From: Physella acuta
Taxonomy: Eukaryota > Mollusca > Gastropoda > Physidae
Length of the DNA: 64,000 nucleotides
Assembly (NCBI RefSeq): GCF_028476545.1
Contig: NW_026732713.1
Location: 141,501-205,500, forward strand
Direction: 5' to 3'
Shown: piece after piece, positions 16,294 to 28,585 of the stretch
Numbering within the stretch: position 1 is the stretch's first letter
How the letters are laid out: each line of letters starts with the position of its first letter
Translations under genes and position numbers: made by a program
The notes under the pieces: generated by a model
Seen by the model: only the letters and a program-made list of their open reading frames with translations
The model's database searches: none
What the model was told of the DNA's origin: nothing

Positions 16294-18680
16294 GCAGAGT
16301 CCAAACCACTTCCCTGTAAGTTTTTCTACAATGTACAGTTGCCTTTGAAAGATGTTTCACGGCATCGTTTCTAGTCCTATAAAAAGGCATAAAACAAATA
16401 CATTAAATTTGGTTTAAAATGTAGAAACAGCTGTAGGAATTGAATTATTGTTTATTCTTATTGCCAAAAACGCTCATTTTAAACTAATTGTACCTTTAGC
16501 AACACCAAAACCTAGACGATAAATCTCTGTTCCGAATCAGCAACTTGTAGAAAGCTGACCCATACATAGCCTAAACCTGACAGCCATTATGAGCGCGATA
16601 GTATATTATGAACAATTTTAATTATAACAAAACATTTAGAGATTCTAGATATCTGGTTTTGTTTTCAGCCCAGTATAAAAAATTCAAAACTAGAGGATAA
16701 ACAACTACAGTCAGTTAAGTACTCAACATCATCGTTATCCTAAGTTTTGGTATAATGGCAACTAATATTACAATGACCAATATTAGCATGTATTAATCTG
16801 GACTGTTTTTTTTAATATTGTCATGTTGATGTTTAATTATTATAAACTTATGAATTAATTTTTAAAATAAAATCTTGTCACTAAGGATATTAATTATTGT
16901 ATATATGTATAAACTGACTAATTATCCTTAGAATTAAGTTGTGTTTGGATTAAATTTAATGATGGATCACGTTAGTGTGAATTAAATACAATAGTTTGAA
17001 ATGCAGTTTAGTTTATCGATTAACCAGTGCCAAGCCCCTACCCCGGAGACTTTTAACCCCCCCCCCCTCCTGGAGTACGTCCACCCCTACCCCCGAAATA
17101 AATTTTTTAAAACAATAATTTAAATAAAAAGTACATTTTTAACCAGTGTCCTTACCTCCTCCTATTAAACGTTAAGTGCCCTTCCCCACCTTAGATAAAT
17201 GTCTGAAAGAAACCCCTCGCTTAATACTAAAAGGTTGTTGGTCTTCCTATCTCCTCGCTCAAAATAAAGCGAAAATGTAATGAAATTCGATTTTTTTTTC
17301 AACGTAAAAGTATTTTGATATAAAGTACATTAAAATTTTCGAATAGCTAATTCATCAACCAGCTATTGAACAGCATCGAGCCAATCACTCATTACGTACA
17401 AAAAAAACTTTAGATATCTCCAGGCAGTGCCGGCGCCAAGTTATTTAGCGCCCTAGGCAAAACTTATTAAAACGCCCCCTTTCACACAAATTAATTACTA
17501 AACGTATAAGAGAACAATTAAAAGTGACATTAATTTATTATCAATTGCATATACGTTATAAGTAGACATCAAAATCAAATTTTACTTGCCTCCTTCGTCG
17601 CAAAAGTTTGTACTAATTTCTTCAATCCCAGTTTGCATTAGTAATCACATTTTATTGGAATTGTTGCTAAGTGCTCGAGTCTACTTTGTATTTTACGACA
17701 TAGCCCCTCTTCCTCCCCCCTTAGAAAATTTTAAGTGCTCCGCCCACACCCCTCACGGGAGAAAAAAGCTTGACTGTCTTTAGTTATAATTGTAAGATGT
17801 CTATATTTTGTGATTATGTAACGATCTTTTGGTTTTTGAAAAATAAAAGGTTATAAGTAATATAGATTCCAGCTTAAAATTGCGATATATGAATCCTTTA
17901 GGAGAGGGTGAAAATATGAAAAGACAATTAATTAGATGTTTAATTTACGGTTAAGACTGTATGTCTACTAACATTAAGTACTGAAATCTATAACTGCTAC
18001 TGATGTATTTGTTTTTAACTTGATAATGCTAAAAAAACCTACCAAACTATTTTGTTTAGACCTTGAGCTCTATATAATTGTTACAATAGCAAGTAATAAC
18101 TTAAAGTTGTATTTATAAGTAAGCGGTCAACCTAAGGTGCAGGAATATGGAATGAATATAGAGTTAAGCAACGAATCATCTCCCATTTGAAAATCCAAAT
18201 ACCAAAATTTTATTCAAGGGATATAACTTTCACAATAATTGCTCAATTAACCAAATGTAATTAAGACATGGTTGAAGAACACAATAAAACGCTCAAAATT
18301 TAATTACCTAATAATTATAACAAATTTTTTTTATTATCTATGTAACCTTGTGAAAACAATATATTTTACAAATTTAATTAGTAACTCTAGGTTTTGTTTA
18401 AAAGTATAAAAACGGTAGCTATATTATAACATACTACTATTCAATTTTGATGACATACTATCAATATTACTACTCTATAGGCACTAACGATAATGGTATA
18501 TAAAAAATTGTACTTTAAAAAAAACAACAAAGTTTACGGTTAGTTATAAATTCCATCCTGTTTAATAATATATTAATACTTTAAGAGTGGCAATATAGAT
18601 TCCTAAAAACGAAAGATTTTTCAACTAGAGAACGTCTACCTTTCTTTGTAATGTGTTCCGTACTGAATTAAAATCATCTA
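16294..18680. other. AT-rich non-coding stretch with one degenerate MITE
   Basis: No supported gene. About 17040-17212 looks like a worn copy of MITE family M2: C-rich blocks around AAAAAGTACATTTTTAACC and a right end ATGTCTGAAAGAAACC. A CAGTGCCGGCGCCAAG motif at 17425 may be another transposon end, but I found no partner. Confidence 0.5.
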
Positions 18681-18689
18681 ACTTAAGAT

Positions 18690-19000
18690 AAACTCGACTA
18701 CTTGATATACTCTACTACATTCACAATACATATCAAACTTCGATACTTAAACATAACTAGACTCGATGCTCCAGAATTACGACACTAACTCGTTTAACTT
18801 CAATAAGCTCTTTAAACGGTACTCCCAATCAACAACGATTTCACTGGACCTACTACTACAATTTTACAGTCAATATAATTCAATACCTTACCACAAGAAT
18901 CAATACTCCCGAACTCCAGAATTACGATACTTCATTACCTGCATTCTCATTTCTCTACTACCAATCAGATTCCACTAGACCTTCAACTACAAAACAGCCG
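18690..19000. repeat. Degenerate long-period repeat (~130 bp, 2 units)
   Basis: CCAGAATTACGAYACT recurs at about 18770 and 18916. Each is followed later by a YCAATCARMNNCGATTYCACT-like block and CTACTACAA/CAACTACAA. Diverged and non-coding. Confidence 0.5.
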
Positions 19001-19204
19001 AATAAAAATTATGACACTTTAACACTTCGATACTTTATACCTACGAAACCATATCAGCAACAACCTTCTGCCGTTACTCCCAAATCTAAACGATTCATCA
19101 AAACTTACCAAAAAGTACAATACTTTGAAAGTCTAAATGGTCAATAATTAACTTAAAGTTCGTCAAGACATAATACATAATATTCATCAGGACTTCTTGG
19201 GGTA

Positions 19205-19390
19205 GGCGTGGTCGAGTCAGTAAAACGTATAGTTGCTAAACTGAAAAGTCACGAGATCGAACCCTAGGGCAGATAAGACTCGATAGCTGGGGCAGTAACT
19301 CTTCTAGGAGAGACAACTCCATAATCAAACTGCTGCCTTGCCGTTTGTTCTTGGTTGGACAAAGGCAAATCAAGAAAGAAAAGTAGGCTT
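19205..19390 (+). repeat. tRNA-derived SINE, second type (S2)
   Basis: Starts with GGCGTGGTCGAGTCAGT (A-box-like) followed by B-box GAGATCGAACCC, then an unrelated body with GGGCAGATAAGACTCGATAG and CTGCTGCCTTGCCGTTTG. The body differs from family S1. Confidence 0.6.
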
Positions 19391-19857
19391 AAATCAGAGT
19401 GAATGGACAATGCGAATAACAAGTTATACTTAAATTGTGTTGAATGAATTACCTACCAACACTAGATTTAAGAACAAAGAACAAGAAGATTACGACTTTG
19501 ATTTATGTAGATATAGGGTTAGGAAGAAGTATAAACCAGAGCAGAAATTAGTTAATTGGTGAAATTATGTTGTCAGCGGTGTGTCACAGAAAATTTTGGA
19601 ATGATAGATCAATATGAGTATTACAGAGACCCTTTTCCCAAAGTCGTTTCTATTTCCGTCCATGAGTGGCTAGAATGTGAACTTGTGACTTCTCAGCTAA
19701 GGATGGAGCATAGCAAACCAAGCATTCAAAAGAAACCGAGTTTCACACCCTATTTTAGTATAGTTCTTATGCCATTTTATTTTCTCCATTTAATTGATGT
19801 TCATGTCTTTGAAGCTGTGTAAAACTACCAAATAAATTATTATTACTATTTTAAATA

Positions 19858-20208
19858 AAAGTAAAGTAAAGTTTCCCTATCAAACCTGACGGTCTATAGG
19901 ACTGTAGCGTAGCGAGGGGGGGGGGGGGGCGGAAGGGGGGACATATGTCCCGGGCGCCGACCTTAGGGGGCGCCAAAATGGGTTGGAAAAATAAATTGAA
20001 AGGTTGAGGGGGGTGCAAATCGAAAGTTTAAGGGGGGGGGGGTGCAAATAGAAATCTCTAGGGGGGGGGGTGCATATCGAAAGTTTGAGGCGGGAGGGTG
20101 CGAATCGAAATCTCGAGGGTGGGGGGTGCAAATCGAAAAGTTTGTCCCCGGGCGCCGGGAAGGGTCGCTACGCCTTTGCTATGGGGCAAGTGAAGTAGAG
20201 TTCACTTG
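19858..20208 (-). repeat. SINE S1 tail copy split by a MITE
   Basis: AAGTTTCCCTATCAAACCTG and GACGGTCTAT on the left and GGGGCAAGTGAAGTAGAGTT on the right are contiguous in other S1 copies (for example 3460-3510). Here they are separated by the M1 element at 19902-20178. Only the tail of the SINE is present. Confidence 0.85.
19894..20186. mobile_element. hAT-like MITE family M1, copy 2
   Basis: Element 19902-20178 begins CTGTAGCGTAGCGAGG and ends GTCGCTACGCCTTTG. Flanks CTATAGGA and CTATGGGG agree at six of eight positions, a worn 8-bp duplication. The interior has four G-tract plus GTGCAAATCGAAA units and GGGCGCC motifs near both ends. Confidence 0.8.
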
Positions 20209-20499
20209 CACTATTTATAACGAACCGACCCGCGGCATATCATACGCCGCTATTTAGTTGTTTTATTTTCTACTTTTCAGTAATTCATAATTTCGTTTCA
20301 AACTAAATTATCTGCCCCTAATAGTCGTCACTAAACCCGGCTCTGCTTGTAAACATTTAGAGTGAACACAGCTCACTAAGACCATGTAGAGGTGGGGGTG
20401 GTAGGGAGCGCGTTTACAGCTTGTTTTCTAGCGTCTCCCAGAAGAGAATTATATATATAGATAAATGTTTAAAATAAATAAATAAATTTTTAAAAAAGT

Positions 20500-20720
20500 C
20501 ATCGGATGGTGTGGCTGGATGACAAACTAAAAATATCCAGTTCGGATACTGGTCTGGATCCCGTGACGTCCTTAAATCCACCCAGCTCTGTTGGGTACAG
20601 TACTCACGTTAGGGAAAGTAAACACAGATGTGCATAATGATGACATCACTATCTATGTATAGGATAAGGTTACAGGTAAACTTTACTTCATCTGCATCCC
20701 GGATTACCTGGTTCGAAAAG
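20500..20720 (+). repeat. SINE S1 copy, plus strand
   Basis: Begins GGATGGTGTGGCTGGATGAC, has B-box AGTTCGGATACTGG, then TCCACCCAGCTCTGTTGGG, CTCACGTTAGGGAAAGTAAA and a tail TTTACTTCATCTGC. The middle of the body is altered. Confidence 0.85.
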
Positions 20721-21209
20721 TAAAGTTTCCGGTGTAAAAAAGGAAGGTTTTTAGCAATCAGGTTCTACTAAATAAAACCATAGTTGAAGTAGAGTTCAAA
20801 AGAGCATAAGTCCATGCTGTGTTAAATAACGAAAAGGCCATCGTGACCTCTGGCCTTGAACTTGAACATCGCCAGACAAATATTTCTGAAAGAAACTAAC
20901 ACGTGAAAATAAAAATAAAAATAACTTAAATTCCACAGTGCGATTTTTATTCGCATGATTTATCTTACAATCAATATTTTCTTGACGTTGTATCCCTGGA
21001 ATCCTGAACATGTTTATTTTTTTAACTTGATTCAGAACCTATGAAATAAAAAGCATTACGCGACGGTTTTTATGATTTTATTAGCATCGTTCGAAGATTC
21101 CACCGATACGGAGGTCAGATCGGATGTCAATTGATACTGATTGGAGATTTGTTGCACGTATTTCTCGGAGTTTGCTTAAATAAATGTGCTGCTCGCACTA
21201 GCATGTTGC

Positions 21210-21586
21210 CCAGTCGACAGAGGCGTAGCGAGGGGAGGGCGGATGCGGCTGGGCGCCGACCTTACTTGGGCGCCAAACCGGGTACGAAATATGTACTAGA
21301 ATCTCATTCATACAACAATAGTTAATTGTTCATAGTCGAGGTTAAGAAATTAGACTGCTAACTAGCTTTACGGACTGTTTTCTACATCAAATATGTGATA
21401 CCGTAATTAATAGAGAAAGTGAATGTTAAAAAGCGCTCGGCCTTTCTAAGTTAAGGGGGGGATAGGGGGAGGGGGGAGGGTTTTTTTTTTAACAACGCTA
21501 ATATGTATGTATAAATGGGGATGGGGACGCAAAACTGATTGTTCGTCACGGGCGCTGGAGCTGGTCACCACACCTCTGCCAATCGA
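21210..21586. mobile_element. hAT-like MITE family M1, copy 3
   Basis: Element 21218-21578 begins CAGAGGCGTAGCGAGG and ends CACACCTCTG (eroded). Flanks CCAGTCGA and CCAATCGA match at seven of eight positions. The interior carries GGGCGCCGACCTTA, the module also seen in copies at 19902, 26612 and 62982, and a G-rich block with a T-run. Confidence 0.78.
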
Positions 21587-21599
21587 TGCACAAATGAGT

Positions 21600-22410
21600 G
21601 TTGCCAACTGGGGAGTTTTTTTCCCACTAGAGAATGTTTCCTAGAGGAGATTGTTTGATGTACAATAGGGTTGCCCTCATAAGAGTTTTGTCATTACTAA
21701 AATAAACTTTTGTCCTAACTAGATTGTTGACTTCAAGAGAAGGTGACCCTCACGAAAGTGTTGCCCTCACTGGACTGTTGCCCTAACAAGATTGTTGCCC
21801 ACCAAAAGAGTGTAGCCCTCAATAGACTATAGCCCTAACTAGACTGTTGCCCTCACTAGACTGTTGCCCTCACGAGAATGTTGCCCTCACGAGAAAGTTG
21901 CCCACCAAAAGCGTGTAGCGCTCAATAGACTATAGCCCTAACTAGACTGTTGCCCTCACTAGACTGTTGCCCTCACGAGAATGTTGCCCTCACGAGAAAG
22001 TTGCCCACCAAAAGCGTGTAGCCCTCAATAGACTATAGCCCTAACTAGACTGTTGCCCTCACTAGACTGTTGCCCTCACGAGAATGTTGCCCTCACGAGA
22101 AAGTTGCCCATCAAAAGAGTGTAGCCCTCAATAGACTATAGCCCTAACTAGACTGTTGCCCTCACGAAACTGTTGTCCTCACGAGACTGTTGCCCTCACG
22201 AGTATGTTGCCCATCAAAAGAGTGTAGCCCTCAATAGACTATAGCCCTAACTAGACTGTTGCCCTCACGAAACTGTTGTCCTCACGAGACTGTTGCCCTC
22301 ACGAGAATGTTGCCCATCAAAAGAGTGTAGCCCTCAATAGACTATAGCCCTAACTAGACTGTTGCCCTCACGAAACTGTTGTCCTCACGAGACTGTTGCC
22401 CTCATAGACA
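21600..22410. repeat. Minisatellite, TGTTGCCCTCACGAGA-type, with higher-order units
   Basis: The basic unit is about 16-17 bp (variants of GTTGCCCTCACGAGACT). From about 21780 these are grouped into higher-order blocks that each begin with GTAGCCCTCAATAGACTATA and end with GTTGCCCAYCAAAAG. The left edge is degenerate. Confidence 0.93.
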
Positions 22411-22449
22411 AAAAAGTAAGAAAGTGTAGCCTGCAACATAGTGCAAACG

Positions 22450-22637
22450 GGAAGTTCACTTTTCGAACCCGACGGTCCATGTGGCAAGTAAAGTATAGTT
22501 CACCCGTTTCAGTGATCTCGGCATAATTTGGTAAGTTAGGTACTCATCAGAGCTGGGTGGACTCAGGGCCGTTCTACTGATTCGAACAAGCGACTTTCGG
22601 TTTAGCACTCTAGCGTTCTACCGCTAGACCACGAAGC
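22450..22637 (-). repeat. SINE S1 copy, minus strand
   Basis: Contains CCGACGGTCCATGTGGCAAG, GGTACTCATCAGAGCTGGG and a head CTACCGCTAGACCACG. It lacks the central TAGTGCTGACC part, so it has an internal deletion. Confidence 0.85.
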
Positions 22638-23370
22638 AACTTATTTTTATTTAAATTATTTGGTTGTTGTAGGTATTGACATAAAGCTGTTTAGTGTAGC
22701 CTACGGTTTAACGCCTGATGTAATGCAAAGGCATTTCTTGCTTACACGCCGCTATAGACCACAGTCAAGTGCTTTCCACATGTAACTGTCATACTTCAAT
22801 ATCCATACAAGATCGAAAAGTTCTTCAATAGATACGTTTTCCCGTAAAAAAATGAAGATAATCTACATTTTTTATTTTATACTCACTTCCCTTGAAAGCA
22901 GGTTTTTATTTTCATCTACATTGCACCACAGCAGCACCTAATAATTTTTTTTAATCTGATGAAATTGCAAGAAATTCGCAGACAGGGCAATTAATTCATT
23001 ATATCGTTTGCACCAGAAATCGGGACATAGCCTTGAACTTGATCATGTCTACTGTATTAAGTTTTTTCCTTATTATAAATGAATTCACATAAATTTTTTT
23101 TTTATATAGTTCTATCTGCTCATAAATGTTGGATGAGTTTCAAAACGTCATCATCTGTGTATATAGGGCTAAAATATAACACTCAAGGTCTACCCCTAAA
23201 AGGGTGCTTTCATTTGTTTCATGGAATAGCATATCCACAAAATAAAATTTATAATTTTTTTTAGCTAATTAATAGTTAACGATTTAGCCGTCTGCTAATC
23301 AAAATACGCTCTAATGAAATCAAGAAGCTAATTAAGTATGGCTCACGTATTAAAAAAAAACCTTGGCCAC
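22638..23370. other. Unassigned AT-rich spacer
   Basis: No gene, tRNA or transposon end recognised. Confidence 0.5.
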
Positions 23371-23835
23371 GTAGATGAGTACAAATGGCCGACATCAAAG
23401 TTGCCTCAAATTATGTATGGCCTGCATGAAATGGCCTTCTATTTAAGTATGGCCCAAAGTTGTCTAAAATATAGCTTGGCTTACATGAAGGGGCCCTCTA
23501 ACTAAATATGGTACACAACAAAGTGTCCCACTAATTAAGAATGCCCCCACATCAAAGTGGCTCACTAATTAAGTATGTCCCACATCAAAGTGACCCACTA
23601 CTTAAGTATGTTCCACATCAAAGTGGCCCACCGATTAAGTATGCCCCACATCAAAGTGTCCCACTACTTAAGTATGTCCCATATCAAAGTGGCCCACTAC
23701 TTAAGTATGTCCCACATCAAAGTGGCCCACCGATTAAGTATGTCCCACATGAAAGGGACCTGAAATAGAGTATATTCTACATAAAGTGGCCTCCTAATTA
23801 ATTACGGCCAAAAACAAAATGGCCTTCTAATTATA
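23371..23835. repeat. Minisatellite, ~30-bp AAGTATGTCCCACATCAAAG unit
   Basis: The clearest copies are 23520-23775; degenerate units reach about 23371 on the left and 23835 on the right. Two overlapping open frames through it are explained by the repetition. Confidence 0.92.
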
Positions 23836-24283
23836 AATAACTTGTATGTGGCGGCATAATAATAACGTATACCCCCCCCCCATAACATAGTATATTAGTT
23901 AACCTGCACGACGCAGATATAAAATTATGGTCCCTCGAAATTAAATACCAACAACATTATTGCAGTCTAACAATTAATTAATGACGATCCCGCCGAATGT
24001 CTGATTGAAGACTAATGAATGATCGGCCTCGTTACGTTCAATTAACTTGACATATAACACACCCAACGGACCAACATTAGTACGACATCGACATCACGTT
24101 TTACGGTAAAATCTAATTGTCAAGTAAAACCTCACTATCGTTGCTACTATCGACCTTGGAAAGGGAGTTATTTATAATTAAAACCACATTCGCTTTTTCG
24201 TCTACTTTTAAAAAAAAAAAATACGTTTGGCATTATATGTCTGTAACGTAGAAAGAAACTTTCATGCATTGCTAGGCTCTTTC

Positions 24284-24285
<2 letters not shown>
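23836..24285. other. Unassigned spacer
   Basis: Contains a C-run near 23873 and a homeodomain-type TTAATTAATGA near 23973. Nothing decisive. Confidence 0.4.

Positions 24286-24361
<76 letters not shown>
24286..24361. repeat. (TA)n microsatellite
   Basis: About 75 bases of alternating TA. Confidence 0.95.
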
Positions 24362-24363
<2 letters not shown>

Positions 24364-25249
24364 AAGAAAAATATTATTTAAAAGAAGATGAAAATTAGTT
24401 AACATTATAAAGTAATTCTTCTCATATCCTTTACTTTTCTATTTCTTACTTATTTGCTTAATTGATTTTAAACTCACTGACTAATCGTAAAGGACAATAT
24501 AAAGGTTACGAAAGGAGATTCAGACTACTAGTTTGATATCCTTGTTGTTGAAGGAGGTAAATAAAACGAGAACATGTCATAGTTATGTATTTTCAGGAAT
24601 GAAACTGATTAAAATTTAATGATTTTTTTTTGTTGCTAATTGTTTTAGAGGGTTTGCTGACTTTAAAAATATGAATTAAGTGAGTCTGATTTTTTTATAA
24701 TGACGATAGCGGTCGTGGCCGTGAGTGTTAATGGGCTTAAAATATGATATTTATAAACAATTCCGTATTTTTCCAGAGATATTTGTTTCCCGAGGTTTTT
24801 TTTTTTGTGTGAAGATTTTCTCTTTATACAGGAAAATATTTTAAAGTAATACAATTTTTTAAAAAAAATTTACAGTCATTATTTTGTGAATTTCATTTTT
24901 AGAATTTTCGACTCGATAACATTCAAGAAAAAAATATATCTGTTATTAAAATAATCAGACCAATGCAGCATTCTTTAAAGTAAAAAAAAATTGCTTTAAC
25001 ATTTTCATCATTCTTCGCTTCGTAAACAGTAGCAGTTCTTCAATTTTCTCATTCTTCATTTTCGCTGTTAAGTGCAACATTGGATGTGATCAAACAACAA
25101 TCCCCACATGGACATTACAGTGGTCCCTAACTCAACAAGCTATACCAAACCACGAATTATGTTAAGTCTAGTTGGACTAGTCGTAGGCTAGGATTTAGAC
25201 TATGTCTTTTAGGGCAAAGATTGTTATGGTACCCAACATAAAGAGAAAG
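24362..25249. other. Unassigned AT-rich spacer
   Basis: No supported gene. Reading frames are short and of extreme composition. Confidence 0.45.
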
Positions 25250-25429
25250 GCCCTCACCTGGAATCCACAGGGCAAAAGGAAAAGAGGATGACCAAGGAAG
25301 ACCTGGAGACGTGACCTGGAAGAAGACACCAAGAAGATTGGATACACCTGGGGACAGTTGGAGAGGCTAGCCCGAGGCAGAGACGCATGGAGAGCTCTAT
25401 GTCCCAGGAGGGGCGACAGGCAAACCTAA
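25250..25429 (+). pseudogene. LINE reverse-transcriptase C-terminal fragment
   Basis: Translates as ALTWNPQGKRKRG, stop, PRKTWRRDLEEDTKK, IGYTWGQLERLARGRDAW, RALCPRRGDRQT, stop. This is the standard C-terminal end of a widespread animal non-LTR retrotransposon polyprotein. The single internal TGA replaces a CGA arginine codon. Sequence before 25250 no longer matches the family, so it is a 5'-truncated remnant, as expected for LINE insertion. Confidence 0.85.
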
Positions 25430-25694
25430 CTTTACTAAATTTATACATTTATTCGTTTGTAGTGTCAGATAATATTAGTACTACACATGTATTTGTAGGA
25501 CACATGATTTCAAATTTATTTATCTATTTATAATTTGTAAAGATAACTATATTGCGGAGGGATTTTCTGATGAAGCCTCTTTGTAAAGCAAGGCGTCACC
25601 AAATATCATATATCACTGTGCATCACCATAAAGTGTTGAGTCAATATCCGTACCATTTAAAAAATCATGTCAATGCAAAGCGAATAATGCGTGG

Positions 25695-25914
25695 ATGCCC
25701 TCCCCTCGACTTGCAGACGGTGGCGCGGCCGTCACAATGGCAGTAGACTCGGGGACCGTTGTGTGTTCAAACAACAATACACTCAAACATTTATGCCCGT
25801 TAACGGTTCAATCGATAGTTATTGAAAGGCAGGAGAAGCGGTCTTTAGAATATGTAGATGCCGCCGCTGATTGTAGTACGCAGTCAATGTTAAGTCATAC
25901 TTCACACAGGAAAG
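25695..25914 (+). CDS. Candidate coding exon, unknown product
   Basis: An open frame with higher GC than its surroundings, containing ATG at 25737 in a good start context (CACAATGG). It encodes MAVDSGTVVCSNN and later SLEYVDAAADCSTQ, and closes at a donor-like AAAG|GTAAAT (25914/25915). An upstream CTTGCAG at about 25710-25716 could instead serve as acceptor. I do not recognise the protein. It may be a first coding exon or a chance frame. Confidence 0.3.
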
Positions 25915-25952
25915 GTAAATAGTTTACATTGTCTTATCTCACTCATACCTCC

Positions 25953-25955
<3 letters not shown>

Positions 25956-26028
<73 letters not shown>

Positions 26029-26045
26029 TTATTTATTTATATATA
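25956..26045. repeat. (TA)n then (TTTA)n microsatellite
   Basis: About 70 bases of TA followed by four TTTA-type units. Confidence 0.95.
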
Positions 26046-26199
26046 ATAGATATTTGCAAATTTACGTGTATTATTGTATTAAGGCTATTGCAGTGTTGTG
26101 CTTTTGTCTTCCAACAAAGTTAATATATTGTCGGTATTAAAGCGTTGACGTTTAGGAGTTTCTTAAAAAATGGAGACGTAACAAAGTATACTTATTAAA

Positions 26200-26500
26200 A
26201 TCAAGCCAAATATGGTGAAGTTTAGATACTTTAATATGTAGTCCGTATATGTGGTTCTATGGCTTGTACGCAACATGGAGTCTATTTTTCTTGAATGACC
26301 ACTGTGCGTACAATTTCTTTAGAGTTATTTTTCCTTAAACGACCTCACTGCGTACACTGTCTATAGAGTTCACTATCCTTGAACGACCATTGTGCGTACA
26401 TTTCTTTAGGGTTTATTTTCCTTAAACGACCACGCTGCGTACAGTCTTGAAGAATTTAAGTTTTTTGAACGACAGCGATTTCCATCAGTGAGTAGATATA
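26200..26500. repeat. Degenerate tandem repeat, ~65 bp
   Basis: CGACCACTGTGCGTACAATT and variants recur at about 26295, 26340, 26380 and 26430, each followed by CTTTAGAGTT-like and TTTTCCTTAA-like phrases. Confidence 0.8.
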
Positions 26501-26603
26501 TATCACCAAAACTTGTGTACTGTCTTTAGTGTGTACCATGCCGTTTAACACATTAACCTCATCTTTTATGTCGCAATGTTAGCTAGCCATAAGTAACTAT
26601 GGT

Positions 26604-26860
26604 GATCTAAACAGAGGCGTAGCGACCCTTCCCGGCGCCCGTGGACAAACTTTTCGATTTGCACCCCCCCCTCAAGATTTTGATTTGCACCCTCCCCCCT
26701 CAAACTTTCGATTTTAACCCCCCTCCCCCTCAAACTTTCAATGCACCCCCTCAACCTTTCAATTTATTTTTCAACCCATTTTGGCGCCCCCTAAGGTCGG
26801 CGCCCGGAAACATATGTACCCCTTTCGCCCCCCCCCCCTCGCTACGCTACTGGATCTAAA
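26604..26860. mobile_element. hAT-like MITE family M1, copy 4, with perfect 8-bp TSD
   Basis: Element 26612-26852 (241 bp) begins CAGAGGCGTAGCGA and ends TCGCTACGCTACTG. Both flanks are GATCTAAA (26604-26611 and 26853-26860). The interior has C-tract plus TTTCGATTTGCAC-like units and GGTCGGCGCCCGG. It is in the opposite internal orientation to the copy at 19902. Confidence 0.92.
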
Positions 26861-27002
26861 ACACCTTTTTATCTGCTTCTACCTGATACCTGTACATTTT
26901 TAAAACACACATTACATATTCAGTCAATTGTCTTGTGAACTCACTAGCTGAAAACGTATGCTCTATTAACTAATTGATAATTAACATTTAATAATGCTGC
27001 TT

Positions 27003-27420
27003 AGTCAACTGACTTGAATGTATCGACTTTTAGCCAGTTGACTTTCAATAAGTGAACTTGTTAACTTTTAACCGTTGGACCCCTAACTTATTGACCTTTC
27101 ACCGATTGAACTCTAACCTATTTACCTTTATCCCACTGACCAATGAACTATTGGCGTGTAACCAATTGCCCCCAAACCTATCGACTGTTAATCGATTGAC
27201 CTCTAACCCATTGATTTTTTACCGATTGACCACTGATATGTTTACCTTCAACCTATTGTCCCCTAAGTTATAACTTTCAACCGCTTGACCGCTAACCTAT
27301 TGACCTTATAACCCATTGAACCCTAACCTACTGACTTTTTTACCGCTTGACCGCTACCCGATTGACCTTTTAACCCATTGACCCCTAACCTATTGACCTT
27401 GAAACACCGGTTAACTTTCA
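27003..27420. repeat. Minisatellite, ~30-bp CCGATTGACCNCTAACCTA unit
   Basis: About 13 degenerate units alternating ACCTATTGACCTT and AACCGATTGACC phrases. The TTGACC/CTAACC core is conserved and spacing is irregular. Confidence 0.88.
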
Positions 27421-27777
27421 CCCAGAAGATCACTGGTTGGCCCCGACCAATCTTATCAGCAGCCGATGAACAGATCGATTCCACACCCGGTATCACAGCC
27501 CGGGCCGACGATTGTTTGTTGAGTCTCTGGTGCCTCGGGCGTGTCTGAAAACCAGGGGCGTAGGCAGAGCGAGGGGTGAGCTGACCCCCCCCCCCCCTCC
27601 TAGTACCCCTAAATGGGAGTTGTTTAACGTTTAGTTAAAGCTATAGAAGATGGTGCGCTCGTGTTGATTTTATGTGTATAATTTAAAAATTTGAATGACA
27701 TCAAAACATCAATAACAAGTTTTTTTGTTTTTTTTTAAAATGGATTCAAACTGTATATGAACATAAGTTAGATATAT
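27421..27777. other. Unassigned spacer
   Basis: Contains a CAGGGGCGTAGGCAGAGCGAGG motif-like stretch at 27552 (an M1-like end without a partner) and a C-run at about 27586-27597. Confidence 0.4.
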
Positions 27778-27975
27778 CGGACGGTGTGGCCTAGCGGTAG
27801 AGAGCTAGATTGCTAACTCGAAAACCTCGAGTTGGAATCCAGGTTCAAATAGAACGTACCCTGAGTCCACCCAGCTCTGATGAGTACCTAACTCACGTTA
27901 GAGAAACAAAAGGCTGACCACAGTATCCCTATAGATGCCGAGGCCTCTGAAACAGATACACTCTACTTCATCTGC
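27778..27975 (+). repeat. SINE S1 copy, plus strand
   Basis: Head GGACGGTGTGGCCTAGCGGT with B-box GAGTTGGAATCC, then GTCCACCCAGCTCTGATGAG, GCTGACCACAGTATCCC and tail CACTCTACTTCATCTGC. The tRNA-like head is the clearest of the plus-strand copies. Confidence 0.92.
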
Positions 27976-28019
27976 TCCATGTGTCTTGGCAGGAACGGGG
28001 AAAGATGACGGTGAAAGCA

Positions 28020-28040
28020 GATACATATACACATATACAC

Positions 28041-28130
<90 letters not shown>
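28020..28130. repeat. (TACACA)-(TA)n microsatellite
   Basis: A short CATATACA section followed by about 85 bases of TA. Confidence 0.95.
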
Positions 28131-28134
<4 letters not shown>

Positions 28135-28585
28135 CCACACCCCTTCCTTGATAAAGACCAGCAAACGCCACTGCTGAAAACAGTTACCCAATCCCTTATG
28201 AAATAAGTTTTTCTTTTAACTTTGAGATGAGCCGAGTAACTACTTCCTAGAGCTATTATTGCAGCTATGTTTTGGAGCTTAACGTGCTTGCAAGTGAATT
28301 GATTTCCTTACAAGATAATTTTATAAAAACGAAAATTGAATTTTCGCGTTTGAGGATGCAATTGGAAAGTACATTATTTTTTGTTAGGTGAGCGCCGAGT
28401 ATTTGTTAGAGCGTTTCAAAAGTTATTTGTTGCATCTAGGTTAAAATGTTGATGTAATTTTGAAAATAATGATGTTGTTGTGTTTATTGCTGTTATCAAA
28501 TTAGGACTTATATGAATATTCCGATATGAGTACAAATCGAACGAGGTTTCAGCACTCGGAATAGAAATATTTTACAAGGAAGTAA
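28131..28585. other. Unassigned spacer
   Basis: No supported gene or repeat. Confidence 0.4.

Noticed and set aside
17425-17470. CAGTGCCGGCGCCAAG transposon-like end
   Set aside because: Looks like a DNA-transposon terminus, but no partner end is visible in the following kilobases.
21600-22410. CRISPR-like spaced repeats
   Set aside because: Units and spacers are variants of each other and the genome is eukaryotic; it is a minisatellite.
27552-27575. M1-like transposon end (GGGGCGTAGGCAGAGCGAGG)
   Set aside because: No matching inverted end or target duplication found nearby.
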